Of a DNA stretch of 15,905 bases, positions 1 through 8,671 are shown piece by piece. Each line of letters opens with the position of its first letter. Position 1 is the stretch's first letter. Source of the stretch: an uncultured Anaerolineales bacterium (lineage in GTDB: Bacteria; Chloroflexota; Anaerolineae; Anaerolineales; Villigracilaceae); contig CALFXA010000169.1 of the NCBI GenBank assembly GCA_937928015.1, positions 1-15,905 of the forward strand. Reading direction: 5' to 3'. The translations under genes and the position numbers were made by a program. The notes beneath the pieces were generated by a model. It had not been told where the DNA came from, made no database searches, and worked only from the letters and a program-made list of their open reading frames with translations.

Positions 1-3000
1 ATCGAGCAGGGTACCAGCGTAGCGCCGCGTCAACAGGGATGGCATGAGGTACTCGAACATCGTCCCGCTCCACGAAAGCAGGACGCGCGCTCCGTTCAGT
101 TGCGTGATTGGACGGGCAAGATACAGCCAGTGATTTTGCGGGACTTCGCCCTTGGAGATCGCCACCAAACTGGTGAGACGCGCTTCCGAGGCGAGCAGGT
201 CGTAATAACTCGTATCCAGTCGCCCGGTATCGACGTTGTAGCCGATGTGAAACACCTTGCGCTGCGGGTCATAGAGGAAGTGAAAATTCATTGCTTCGAA
301 ATGGGCCTCGGCGCGGGTGCGGATGAGTTGCAGGTCATCCAACAGCTCGATCGCGGAGGCGCGGGCGGTTTCGAGTTGCGCCGCGAACGTGTCACACCAT
401 GACAGCGAATCCCGTTCGTCATCCTGCAAATGGGTGCGAACACCTTTAAGCGCCTCCAGTGTATTCCTGCAGATGGCGGGAATTTCTTCCAACGAAGGCT
501 TGAGCGAAAGAGCCACGACCAGTTCCTGCCAGGCGTTTGCCAGTTCAGGTTGCAAGTCTGGTCGGCTGAACAAGGGAGGAATCTGCGCCATTGCCAGCGA
601 CCACGGACATAAGGTTTCGATTTCACGTTGAATTTGGGACAAGTGATGGCGCGTGCGTTCGATCCATGTGGAAAGAGTGCGGATGGTATCGTAATTAAGT
701 TGCTCGGCGGCGGCTTCCACTACCCTGGCTAGCAGATCTTCCAATTCGGTGCGGCTTTCGCGGAATAGGCTTTGCAGGAATTGTGGGGAACACTGACGTG
801 CATCCTGCAGGCGTTCAGCTTGTTCTCTCAAACGGGAAATGACCTCATGCAGTTCGCTTTTCGTGCCTTCGAGGTGGGCCTGATGCAAGGCCGTGTCCAA
901 TACGTTGAGTGTATCCATCAGCCCCTGCCAATGGATGATGGGACGGCTGGCAACATCGGCGCAGCCCTGGCGCAAAGTCAACAGGCAGGCGGACAGGTTG
1001 CCATTGTCCACAGTGGAAATATAGCGCGGCGAAAGCGGACTCAGGGTGCGCGTGTCGTACCAGTTCAGGAAATGACCGCGCTGTTTCTCCAGTCGATCCA
1101 TGCCATCCAGCGTATTGCGCAGGCGCAAGACCAATTCCTGCGGTCCGATGTACCCGAGGTCATAGGCAGATAATGTGGAAAGCAAAAGCAGGCCGATATT
1201 GGTCGGCGAGGTACGATGCGCCACCAGTCCGCGCGGCTCCTCCTGAAAATGATCGGGGGGCAGCCAGTGATCATCGGGGCCGACAAATTTCTCAAAGTAC
1301 AACCAGGTGGTGCGCGCCAGTTGGCGCAGTTGTTCTTCCTGAGGCGGGCTGAGTTTCTCCGTCGCAAAAGTGATCGGCTTGCTGATCCAAAACGCGAGAT
1401 AGGGTGAAACGGTCCACACCAGCAGGAATGGTGCGGCCAGCCACACAACCGACGGATTGAGTGCGATCACCAGCAAGAATAGCAGGACCGAAACCGCCGG
1501 GGCAAGGCCCATCGCCCGCCAGGCCGAACGAATCTTCAATTCCCTGCCAAACACATTGACCGTATGCGCCGCCGTCACCCACTGGAGCAAACGTTTCCGC
1601 GTGATAGTCAGGCGCACGAGGGTGGTGAGAATGGCATCCAGCGTAATGGATGTCTCGTGCGGTAGGAACGCGATCTGGAACAGGTCACGCAGCGCGGCTT
1701 GCTGGACCGGGCGGGCGGTCGTTTCGGGATATTGATCTGTTCGACGGGCACGCAGCGTGGCGAAAAAACCAAACAACACGGCCACCACATACGTGGAAAG
1801 CGCCAGCGTCATCCACACCAGGCTCGAACCTGGCAGGAACAACCAGCCACCGATGATCAAGGCCAGAATCGCCGGGGTCACCAGACTGCGGCGGAGATTG
1901 TCCGCGATCTTCCAGCGGTCAAGCGTGGACAGATTGCTGCGAATCTTCCCCTGGGTATCGTGCGGCACCTGTGACTTGAGCCAGGGCAACAACTGCCAGT
2001 CGCCCCGAATCCAACGATGGAAGCGATGGGTATATGAAACATAGTGCAGGGGATAATCTTCGAAAAGAACGACATTGGTCACCAGGCCGCAGCGTCCATG
2101 CAAGCCCTCGAACAGATCGTGGCTCAACAGCGTGTTTTCGGGCACGCGTCCATGCAGACTGCGCTCGAAGGCGCTCACATCATAGATGCCCTTGCCGACG
2201 TAACTGCCCTCACCGAACAGATCCTGATAGACATCCGACACGGCGCGGGTGTAGAGATCGAGAGTCGTATCACCGGAATAGATGCGGGAGAAGATCGAAC
2301 GATTGGCCGCCGTCGGTCTCACCTGGACCCTGGGCTGGAGCACCGTGTACCCATCGATCAGCGTCCCCGAGGCGGGATCGAATTCCGCCTGGTTCAGCGG
2401 ATGGGCGATGGTCCCCACCAGGCGGCGGACACTGTCGCGTGGCAAGGTGGTGTCCGCATCCAACGTGACCACATAACGGATCGCGGGCAAAACGGACAGA
2501 TCTCCCAATTGGATGGAAAACGAGTTTTCTTCTTTTCCAAGGAGAAGTCCATTGAAGGCCGACAATTTGCCGCGCTTCCGTTCCCAGCCCATCCAGCATC
2601 CTTCAGCGGGATTCCAACTACGGTCGCGGTGAAATAAATAGAAGGGCTGATAACCTTCATTGGCATAACGAGTGTTGAGTTCCTCGATGCCCGCTCTGGC
2701 CTGTTCGAGCAACTGCGCTTCGCCGGGCATTTCTTGTTGCGGCGCGTCCACAAGATCGGATAACAGGGCAAAGCGGACGTTCGGGTCAGCGTTGCCGAGG
2801 TGATGATTTTCTAATTGACGCAGGAGCGACGCGAGTTCGAGTTCGTTAGCGAGCAACGAAGGAATAACCACGATGGTACTGCATTCGGGCGGGATGCCAT
2901 TCTGAAAACTGAGCCGCGGCAGAATGCGCGGCGGCACGATCTGGACCACCAGCCAATTGGTCAAATCTAAGGCGATGGCGGAGGCGGGGAAAAACATCAA

Positions 3001-4134
3001 CAGAAATGCGAGAATGACCTGAAGGAAACTCCCACCCACAATGGTGGCATAACCGGCCGCAGCGGAAACCAGCAGTGCGGTGATCAGGATAATGCTCCCC
3101 AAATAGGCGGGGACGGCATGCCTGATCAACCAGCGGCGCAAACGACTCCCACGCGGCGGCTGATATCCCAATTGAGATTCAAGAATCGCTCGTCCCGGGC
3201 CAATCAGGTAATAACCGACATGACGCGTGCGCGGCCGCTCTCCGTTCTTGGCGAGGTGGATGGCCGCGTGTGCGATGGCGCGTTCATCCGCTTGAGTGCC
3301 AAGCGCGATCTCCTCGACCACGTTGCGATAGCGATTGCGCGTGTCGAAGTCCATGCGGGTGTACACATCCGCCGGGTCGCTGCGCAGGGCGTCCTCCACC
3401 ATGCAGGCGCTTTCAAAAAACGACAGCCAATCTTGTGCGGCCAGCATGCGCAGGCTGATGATGCTGTTGATCACGATGGTCTCATCGCTGACAGGGGGAC
3501 GGTCCGTCTCCGAGTCCGATGCGGCTGGATCGAGGCGTTGCCCTGAGCCCATCGAACGGTCAGAAATGGAAACGGGGGGCAAATCGAGGTGCGTGATATG
3601 CGCTAGCGCATCTGTCAGTGTTTCGAGAATGCTAAGTCCCAACATGGGAGCCAGCGCCCAGATTTCTCCGATCTTCAACGGAGTGATGCTCTGAAATGCA
3701 TCGATGAAACTTTTGATTGAGTCGAGCTCGAGATGGCTTTCGGTGGCCTTGGTCAGTGTGAACGCCAGGATGTGGATGCGCGTCATTTCGCCGTCGTCCA
3801 CTTTGGCCTTGGGAAGCCGCTGATAAAAATCAGGCGGAATGTTTTCGGCGGTCTGACGGAGAGCCTGTTCGATGATGTAGAAATTATCCAGGATCCATTC
3901 GGCGGCATGCGAAACGGTTGTCTCCGCACGGCTGGATTCATCGAAGTAGCGATACACATCTTTAAGAAATGTCCCCAGGATTTTCAAACGCGCGGGAAGC
4001 GGGTCTTTCTTTGCAGAATGGCTGACGGGCTGGAGGCTGCGGGCCAGGGACAACGCCCGCTCATCCAATCGTGGGCCGTGTGATGTAGAAGCCGACACAG
4101 CCTCCACCCTGACAGGCGAAACAGAGCTGAGCAT
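1..4134 (-). CDS. ndvB: Cyclic beta-1,2-glucan synthase (NdvB/Cgs type), C-terminal part beyond window
   Basis: This inner-membrane enzyme polymerises UDP-glucose into beta-1,2-glucan and cyclises it. The frame is open for 1378 codons from ATG 4134 to the left edge with no stop. The N-terminal region (about 25-230) carries the family's helical part, with AEWILDNFYIIEQ-like and GEIWALAPML motifs. Two membrane segments follow (about 346-366 and 369-389), then a GT84 glycosyltransferase domain (about 415-720) with D559-A-D561, HDLFEG (D673) and RFHRW (704-708). More membrane segments lie at about 756-795 and 881-919. The glycoamylase-like cyclisation domain (GH189 in CAZy) starts near 940, with RTSPTN at 974-979 and a MNFHFLYDP...YYDLLASEAR block at about 1282-1317. 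It is cut at GTMFEYLMP...LLD. The GH94 phosphorylase-like domain expected at the C-terminus would lie outside the window; full family proteins are about 2800 residues. The start follows the stress-protein stop by 2 nt with AAAGGG upstream, suggesting translational coupling. Identification is firm; the exact product is inferred. Confidence 0.93.
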   Translation of the reverse strand, partial: MLSSVSPVRVEAVSASTSHGPRLDERALSLARSLQPVSHSAKKDPLPARLKILGTFLKDVYRYFDESSRAETTVSHAAEWILDNFYIIEQALRQTAENIPPDFYQRLPKAKVDDGEMTRIHILAFTLTKATESHLELDSIKSFIDAFQSITPLKIGEIWALAPMLGLSILETLTDALAHITHLDLPPVSISDRSMGSGQRLDPAASDSETDRPPVSDETIVINSIISLRMLAAQDWLSFFESACMVEDALRSDPADVYTRMDFDTRNRYRNVVEEIALGTQADERAIAHAAIHLAKNGERPRTRHVGYYLIGPGRAILESQLGYQPPRGSRLRRWLIRHAVPAYLGSIILITALLVSAAAGYATIVGGSFLQVILAFLLMFFPASAIALDLTNWLVVQIVPPRILPRLSFQNGIPPECSTIVVIPSLLANELELASLLRQLENHHLGNADPNVRFALLSDLVDAPQQEMPGEAQLLEQARAGIEELNTRYANEGYQPFYLFHRDRSWNPAEGCWMGWERKRGKLSAFNGLLLGKEENSFSIQLGDLSVLPAIRYVVTLDADTTLPRDSVRRLVGTIAHPLNQAEFDPASGTLIDGYTVLQPRVQVRPTAANRSIFSRIYSGDTTLDLYTRAVSDVYQDLFGEGSYVGKGIYDVSAFERSLHGRVPENTLLSHDLFEGLHGRCGLVTNVVLFEDYPLHYVSYTHRFHRWIRGDWQLLPWLKSQVPHDTQGKIRSNLSTLDRWKIADNLRRSLVTPAILALIIGGWLFLPGSSLVWMTLALSTYVVAVLFGFFATLRARRTDQYPETTARPVQQAALRDLFQIAFLPHETSITLDAILTTLVRLTITRKRLLQWVTAAHTVNVFGRELKIRSAWRAMGLAPAVSVLLFLLVIALNPSVVWLAAPFLLVWTVSPYLAFWISKPITFATEKLSPPQEEQLRQLARTTWLYFEKFVGPDDHWLPPDHFQEEPRGLVAHRTSPTNIGLLLLSTLSAYDLGYIGPQELVLRLRNTLDGMDRLEKQRGHFLNWYDTRTLSPLSPRYISTVDNGNLSACLLTLRQGCADVASRPIIHWQGLMDTLNVLDTALHQAHLEGTKSELHEVISRLREQAERLQDARQCSPQFLQSLFRESRTELEDLLARVVEAAAEQLNYDTIRTLSTWIERTRHHLSQIQREIETLCPWSLAMAQIPPLFSRPDLQPELANAWQELVVALSLKPSLEEIPAICRNTLEALKGVRTHLQDDERDSLSWCDTFAAQLETARASAIELLDDLQLIRTRAEAHFEAMNFHFLYDPQRKVFHIGYNVDTGRLDTSYYDLLASEARLTSLVAISKGEVPQNHWLYLARPITQLNGARVLLSWSGTMFEYLMPSLLTRRYAGTLLD

Positions 4135-4136
4135 GC

Positions 4137-5099
4137 TCAATGCCCTTTGGTTTCGCGTGCGGCTATTTCGGCCTGGGTTTGTTTGATCTCGTTTCCAGAA
4201 AGATCCTGCATGATCATCAACGAGGTGGTCCCGTAGACAATAAAACTATTGGCGATGCTCCCATAGGGCCAGCGTCCTTCACCTGAATGGCCGTGCGCCA
4301 CCAGCATGACCAGGTCAGCGTTCTCCTGTTCCACCATGTCGTGGAGCGTAGCTGTCATGTTGTCGCTGACAACCAAACGGGTCTGCAAATCTACACTCTG
4401 GAGTGCTAACTGGGAGGTCAGTTGTTCGAAGTAATGTGAAGCGGCTCGATAATTCCGTTCTGCGATGCGCGTAACGAGCTCCACATCATTGTCCGAGAGA
4501 GGGAAGCGATGGAGCATTTCCGGTTTGCGAATGACCGTGCCCAGGATAAGTTGAGATTTGTGAAACTGTGCCAGCCCCACTGCCACCGGTAAAATGTATT
4601 CGGCCCGTGCCGAACAATCCAGCCCGACGAACAAACGCTTGTAGTGAACGGTTGGTTCTGTATCAGAGGGTTTATAAGCCCTGACGAGCAACGTGGATTT
4701 GAAGGCGCGTAGGATGATCTTCTGTACTACGCTGCTGATGTTCCACCCGCTTAGTCCACTGCGCCCATGCGTACTGAGGGTGATCAGGTCCACATCGTTG
4801 TTATTGGCAAATTCGATAATGCAGTCGGCGGAGAGGCCTTCCATCATTTCCTGATTGACCTGCAAATTGGCGGCGCGCAAACGGGTTGCAATGTCATCGA
4901 GATAAACTTCCGCCTCACGCTTTTTGAGGTGCCAATCTAGCGGGTCGATGGCGCGTTGTTCCGCTTTGATGCGGGAGAGTTCAAGAACATGAAGAAGAGT
5001 GACACGTGCGGAAAATGCCGAGGCAACCGCCTGTACATGCGGCAACACACATTCCGCCAATGCGGACCCATCCAGTGGAACAAGGATATGGTTAATCAT
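4137..5099 (-). CDS. Tandem universal stress protein (two UspA domains)
   Basis: This is a cytoplasmic universal stress protein of 320 residues with two UspA folds (about 2-140 and 154-297). Domain 1 opens with NHILVPLDGS. Domain 2 opens with RLFVGLDCSARAEYILP and keeps the nucleotide-binding signature G270-x9-G280-S281 (AHGHSGEGRWPYGS). In domain 1 the matching motif reads STHG-x9-SS (109-123), so two glycines of G-x2-G-x9-G(S/T) are serine and ATP binding there may be weaker. The frame is open upstream to 5213, but ATG 5099 is chosen because the fold begins immediately after it and GGAGG lies 6 nt upstream. The gene ends 2 nt before the cyclic glucan synthase start, so the two are very likely co-transcribed. 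That pairing suggests stress-linked control of glucan synthesis (inference). Confidence 0.9.
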   Translation of the reverse strand: MINHILVPLDGSALAECVLPHVQAVASAFSARVTLLHVLELSRIKAEQRAIDPLDWHLKKREAEVYLDDIATRLRAANLQVNQEMMEGLSADCIIEFANNNDVDLITLSTHGRSGLSGWNISSVVQKIILRAFKSTLLVRAYKPSDTEPTVHYKRLFVGLDCSARAEYILPVAVGLAQFHKSQLILGTVIRKPEMLHRFPLSDNDVELVTRIAERNYRAASHYFEQLTSQLALQSVDLQTRLVVSDNMTATLHDMVEQENADLVMLVAHGHSGEGRWPYGSIANSFIVYGTTSLMIMQDLSGNEIKQTQAEIAARETKGH

Positions 5100-5446
5100 A
5101 GAAACCTCCAGCGTCAGACAATCCGAACAACCCACGGTCAGCGATGTAAGCTTATTTGGTCGGCATTGACAATATCCATTCCCCCATATCATTACACTTA
5201 CAGTATATCCCACTTTTGTCCAGGTAAATTGCGGTCCATTTGTATCTCAATGGTTTGGCGTGAATATATTTCTTGTTTTTTAGATTCAACTTTCCTTGAG
5301 GATAATAAAGATCCATCCCACTCGGTATATAACCGGGATGTGGGCATAACTTTCGTAGGCGGCGGAGAGAAATCTCTATCGCTTTTGATTTAGGAGACGT
5401 CAGCTACGATGGCACCAATCGCTAAAACCTCTTTCGGTTGCTCGTC
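5100..5446. other. 347-bp intergenic gap upstream of the stress-protein gene
   Basis: No gene is convincing here. On the minus strand, a TATACT hexamer at 5207-5202 could be the -10 element of the stress-protein/glucan-synthase operon. The best -35 candidate, TTTACC about 15 nt upstream, is poor, so the promoter call is tentative. On the plus strand, TTGACA (5166-5171) and TATCAT (5187-5192) are 15 nt apart but lead to no recognisable gene. A weak inverted repeat CATCCC...GGGATG sits near 5315-5340. I see no clear intrinsic terminator for the regulator gene that ends at 5447. Confidence 0.5.
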
Positions 5447-7993
5447 TCATTTTACAAAACGCACAAGAATTGTCTCCATGCTAGACATTACCAGCTGCCG
5501 CTTTGCCTCTTTGAGATGTAGGACATCTCCTTGCGCTTCGATCATGGTCATTAACTGTCTGGCGCGTTGTTTGGCGGAATCCGTGCTGGCAGAATGCCCC
5601 ATCGCTGGCAGGATCAATTCCGCCGCCTTTTCAAACTCATCACGGTGAATGAAACACTCCGCCAATTCCAAAGCGGCGTCTATGGCTTGCGGTATCACTT
5701 GTGCTTCCAGGGAAATTTTGATGGCTTGCTTCAGCACTCGTTCCGCTTCAAGCCAATCTTCGGATGCGATGGCGACCTTACCCAAATAAGTTAGCGTCGC
5801 GGCAATGTCCCAACGCAAGCCCAGAGTGTTGAATATCGCCAGGCTTTTTTCAAGCCTTTCTCTGGCGGAAACAAAATCACCTTTTTGAAACGCCAAAACC
5901 CCCATCTGACCATATAGGGTTCCCATACTCCAACGATCATGGATCCGTGAACTGAGAGCAAGGCTTTCCTGCAAATAATTGTCCGCATCTTCCAACTTCC
6001 CAAGTTGAATGACGATTGGGCTGAGACTGTTAAGCGCAAAAACGATTGCGGACATATTCCCCAATTTCCGCCATATCGATAAGCCCGCTTGCATCCGTTC
6101 GCAGGCAAATTCAAGGTTGCCTTCCTGCGCCGCGTTAAATCCTTGATTGATATGCCCAAGCCCCATGGACCAGAGATCGTTGTAGCGTGTAGCAAGTTGC
6201 AACCCCTCATCAAGCAATGTGCGGGCAAGCGGAAAATCTCCCATCATCGAAACCATCTTGCCGTAAATGATCAACGCCTGCGGCAGGAATTTTGCATCCT
6301 CCACGCCTCGCAGGATTTCAATGCTTTCCTTGATCATGGCACGGGCTTCAGCATGCCGACCTGACCGCCCCAGGAAACTGGCACAGAAGAACATGGCATT
6401 ACCCAGATACATTTTCTCTTCACGAGTCTGGGCATCCATCCGAAGCGATTTCAATAACGCTCTCGTCTGCTCAATGCCATCCTGAAACCAGCCGTGGACG
6501 GCATACACCGTCCAATACATATCCAACGCCTGATCCATAAGGGCATACTTCTTTTGTTTAAGGGCATGTGCCCATGCCATGCGAAGATTACCAAATTCAT
6601 CGAACAATTCGCGCAACCGTTTCGACTCATCTCCGCCAAAGAGTGCGGATTCGCTTTGATGCAGAAGGGTTAAATAGTATTTGCTATGCCCATCGCGCAG
6701 AATGGCTTCGTCTTTCAAATAATCCTTCGCATACTGGCGGATGACTTCGTGCAGATCGAATCTGCCACTGGATGACCGCCGCAGCAGCGATTTGGATTCC
6801 AGACTCGACAACACGCCTCTCTTCGCGCCGACAACTGATTCGGCTGCCTCGCGAGTGAATCCACCCTGAAAGATGGTCAGGCGGCTCAATACAACTTGTT
6901 CAGATTTGGAAAGCCGCTTCCACGAGTGGTCAAAAACAGCGCGCAGACTTCTATGCCGTTCAGGGACATCCCGCAGCGTGGACGAAAGAAAATCAAACCC
7001 GCGCTCGATCTCCTCTGCGATCTCTTCGCATGACAACACATTGACCCACGCCGTGGCGAGTTCGATGGCGAGCGGCATCCCATCCACCCGTTGGCAGATG
7101 CGGATGGTGGCTTGGCGTTCTTTGCCAGTGAGTTTTATATCGGGGCGGATGCGCCTTGCGTGAAGCTCGAAGAGTTGCAAGGCGCTGTACATGGCTTTGC
7201 CTTCATCTTCTTTGGGTGGGATGGTCAGCCCGCCGAGTTCAAATGTCCATTCGCCTTGCAGGTTGAGTCGTTCGCGCGAGGTGACGAGGATTTTAAGTGT
7301 CGGAGTTTTTTGCAGGAGTTCAGAGAGCAGGGGCGCGCCATCCATCAAATGCTCGAAGTTGTCGAGCACCAGCAGGACGTTTTTGTTGCGCAGGTAATCG
7401 GAAATGCGTATTTTGAGTTCGTCGGCGCTGGCAGAAGGAATATTCAACACCGAAGTAATGGCGGGTAGGATGGAATCCGCCGCCTGGAATGCGGCAAGTT
7501 GGACGAAATACACCTGCTGATCGAAGGCAGCGAGTTGCGCGTAGGCGGCATCCAACGCGAGACGTGTCTTCCCGATGCCGCCTGGTCCGAGAATGGTGAT
7601 GAGGCGCTGGCGTGGGTCAGTCAACATGCGGGCGAGGGATTCGCTCTCCTGCTGGCGACCAATGAACGGGGTGGCGGGGATGGGAAGATTCGAGGGAGGA
7701 GAAAATGTTTCAGAAACAGCAGACCAGGCTTCGGGTCGGGTTGAAGCGCTGCCGAGGCGTTGGATACTGCCCTCGCCGCGCGCAATCTTGAGGAAGAGAG
7801 TCCGCTCTTCGGGTGAGACATCCAAATGAACCGCTAGCAGTTCAGCGATTTGTTTCGATGGACGGCGCTCATCGTTTTCGATTTTGCGAATGGCAGAGAG
7901 CGAACAGCCGACACGCTTTGCAAGAGATTCCTGCGTGAGGTCGAGTTTTTTGCGGCGCTGCTTGACCCATTCTCCAAAAGTTTCTGCGTTCAT
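5447..7993 (-). CDS. XRE-family STAND (NB-ARC ATPase, TPR) transcription regulator
   Basis: This 848-residue signal-transduction ATPase probably acts as a transcription regulator. Domains in order: an XRE helix-turn-helix (about 7-62, GEWVKQRRKKLDLTQ...), a linker ending in the PATPFIGRQ signature (106-114), and an NB-ARC ATPase with Walker A GPGGIGKT (136-143), Walker B VLLVLDN (206-212), an LVTSRERL sensor-like motif (236-243) and a DGMPLA GLPL-type motif (304-309). A winged-helix region with an MHD-like FDLHEVIRQYA (412-422) follows, then a TPR-like helical array to the end. In this class the TPR part senses an inducer, and ATP-driven oligomerisation switches the HTH. ATG 7993 is chosen because the HTH starts at once and the longer open frame (to 8395) would run through the divergent promoter and the cupin gene. 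There is no Shine-Dalgarno sequence, but a TAAAAT sits 7 nt upstream, suggesting a leaderless mRNA. The inducer is unknown; the likely target is the adjacent cupin gene and itself. Confidence 0.88.
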   Translation of the reverse strand: MNAETFGEWVKQRRKKLDLTQESLAKRVGCSLSAIRKIENDERRPSKQIAELLAVHLDVSPEERTLFLKIARGEGSIQRLGSASTRPEAWSAVSETFSPPSNLPIPATPFIGRQQESESLARMLTDPRQRLITILGPGGIGKTRLALDAAYAQLAAFDQQVYFVQLAAFQAADSILPAITSVLNIPSASADELKIRISDYLRNKNVLLVLDNFEHLMDGAPLLSELLQKTPTLKILVTSRERLNLQGEWTFELGGLTIPPKEDEGKAMYSALQLFELHARRIRPDIKLTGKERQATIRICQRVDGMPLAIELATAWVNVLSCEEIAEEIERGFDFLSSTLRDVPERHRSLRAVFDHSWKRLSKSEQVVLSRLTIFQGGFTREAAESVVGAKRGVLSSLESKSLLRRSSSGRFDLHEVIRQYAKDYLKDEAILRDGHSKYYLTLLHQSESALFGGDESKRLRELFDEFGNLRMAWAHALKQKKYALMDQALDMYWTVYAVHGWFQDGIEQTRALLKSLRMDAQTREEKMYLGNAMFFCASFLGRSGRHAEARAMIKESIEILRGVEDAKFLPQALIIYGKMVSMMGDFPLARTLLDEGLQLATRYNDLWSMGLGHINQGFNAAQEGNLEFACERMQAGLSIWRKLGNMSAIVFALNSLSPIVIQLGKLEDADNYLQESLALSSRIHDRWSMGTLYGQMGVLAFQKGDFVSARERLEKSLAIFNTLGLRWDIAATLTYLGKVAIASEDWLEAERVLKQAIKISLEAQVIPQAIDAALELAECFIHRDEFEKAAELILPAMGHSASTDSAKQRARQLMTMIEAQGDVLHLKEAKRQLVMSSMETILVRFVK

Positions 7994-8000
7994 CGGCGGG

Positions 8001-8006
8001 ATTTTA
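8001..8006 (-). promoter_or_regulatory. Candidate -10 element of the regulator gene (leaderless start)
   Basis: TAAAAT on the minus strand ends 7 nt before the regulator ATG, so transcription would begin at or next to the start codon. This fits the absence of a Shine-Dalgarno sequence. No good -35 hexamer is present at 16-18 nt; the CGCCACAAAA direct repeats occupy that place instead. Confidence 0.45.
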
Positions 8007-8012
8007 TCATCG

Positions 8013-8045
8013 TTTTGTGGCGCTTTTTGTGGCGGTAAGCGCCAC
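8013..8045. promoter_or_regulatory. Candidate operator: GTGGCG/CGCCAC half-site cluster
   Basis: TTTTGTGGCG occurs twice as an exact 10-bp direct repeat at 8013-8022 and 8025-8034, a 12-bp period. The second copy forms a perfect inverted repeat GTGGCG-GTAAG-CGCCAC at 8029-8045. The outer copy also pairs as GTGGCGC (8017-8023) with GCGCCAC (8039-8045). The cluster covers the -35 zone of the regulator promoter and abuts the cupin -35 at 8046. That placement suits a site bound by the divergent XRE regulator, which is an inference from position. Confidence 0.55.
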
Positions 8046-8072
8046 CTGACACGGCGGTGAGAAGCGTATGAT
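8046..8072 (+). promoter_or_regulatory. Candidate sigma70-type promoter of the cupin gene
   Basis: CTGACA (8046-8051) and TATGAT (8067-8072) each match the consensus at five of six positions, but the 15-nt spacer is short. Transcription would start near 8079, giving a leader of about 20 nt that contains the AAGGAGA ribosome binding site. The short spacer and the operator directly upstream suggest dependence on an activator (inference). Confidence 0.45.
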
Positions 8073-8098
8073 GCCGACATCAAACAAAGGAGATAAAG

Positions 8099-8578
8099 AT
8101 GAAAAAAAATATTTCTCAGCCTCAACCGCTTTTGCTCACGCCTGGCGCTGGACCAACGCTTTCTTTTCTGGGCGTGAATTTGGCATTCAAAGTTTCGAGT
8201 GCAGATACGAACGGCGCGTGGGCTTTGCTGGAATACGTCGCGCCGCCCAAGTTTGCGGGTCCGCCATTGCATTGGCATAAAGTGACAAACGAGGCTTTTT
8301 ATGTGCTTGAGGGTACAGTGACATTTCGCAAGGATGCTGAAGTTTTCAAAGGCGAGCCTGGCGCGATGGTGTACATCCCAACTGGCACATTGCATACATT
8401 TTCAAATCAGGAGGATAAGCCCGCGCGGTTTTTGACCTTCCTTTCCCCTGGCGGCTTTGAGGAATATTTCAAGGCGTTGGCGGTAATGGTGCAATCAGAA
8501 CCAGCCTGGCCCCCAAAGGATATGAGCAAGTTACTGGTGTTGTACGAGAAGTACGACAATTATTTCCCAAGCAAGTGA
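8099..8578 (+). CDS. Cupin-domain protein (quercetin dioxygenase-like small cupin)
   Basis: This 159-residue single-domain cupin is a metal-binding beta-barrel expected in the cytoplasm. Cupin motif 1 reads GPPLHWHKVTNEAFYVLEG (54-72) with metal ligands H58, H60 and E65. Motif 2 reads GAMVYIPTGTLHTFSN (88-103) with H99. The C-terminal tail, rich in aromatic residues and prolines, is typical of small cupins annotated as quercetin 2,3-dioxygenase-like. The substrate cannot be read from the sequence. ATG 8099 has a strong GGAG 6 nt upstream. The gene is divergent from the STAND regulator and shares a 105-bp control region with it, so it is the most likely regulated target. The next gene follows after 93 bp and could be read through, but it has its own ribosome binding site. 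Confidence 0.85.
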   Translation: MKKNISQPQPLLLTPGAGPTLSFLGVNLAFKVSSADTNGAWALLEYVAPPKFAGPPLHWHKVTNEAFYVLEGTVTFRKDAEVFKGEPGAMVYIPTGTLHTFSNQEDKPARFLTFLSPGGFEEYFKALAVMVQSEPAWPPKDMSKLLVLYEKYDNYFPSK

Positions 8579-8671
8579 TTTTTACGGCTTGCCTGTCAAA
8601 AAACACATTGGAAGAAATAAGTTGATGCATCTCGTTTTGCGATTTTCATCAGCACAACGAAAGGATTAAGA

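Noticed and set aside
2044..2637. Long plus-strand frame (197 codons) opposite the glucan synthase GT84 domain
   Set aside because: The minus-strand frame here encodes conserved GT84 motifs without interruption; the plus-strand frame is antisense to them.
5409..5648. Plus-strand reading frame with AGGAG upstream, opposite the 3-prime end of the regulator
   Set aside because: Most of it is antisense to TPR-coding sequence and the product has the Ser/Arg/Cys-rich composition of a shadow frame; the spacing to the ribosome binding site is also long.
5447..7993. Possible antiphage STAND NTPase (Avs-like)
   Set aside because: The N-terminal XRE helix-turn-helix instead of an effector domain, and the divergent operator with a cupin, point to a transcription regulator; no other defence genes are nearby.
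7994..8395. Upstream open extension of the regulator reading frame (134 extra codons)
   Set aside because: It would cross the divergent promoter and run antisense through most of the cupin gene; the HTH domain begins right after the internal ATG 7993.
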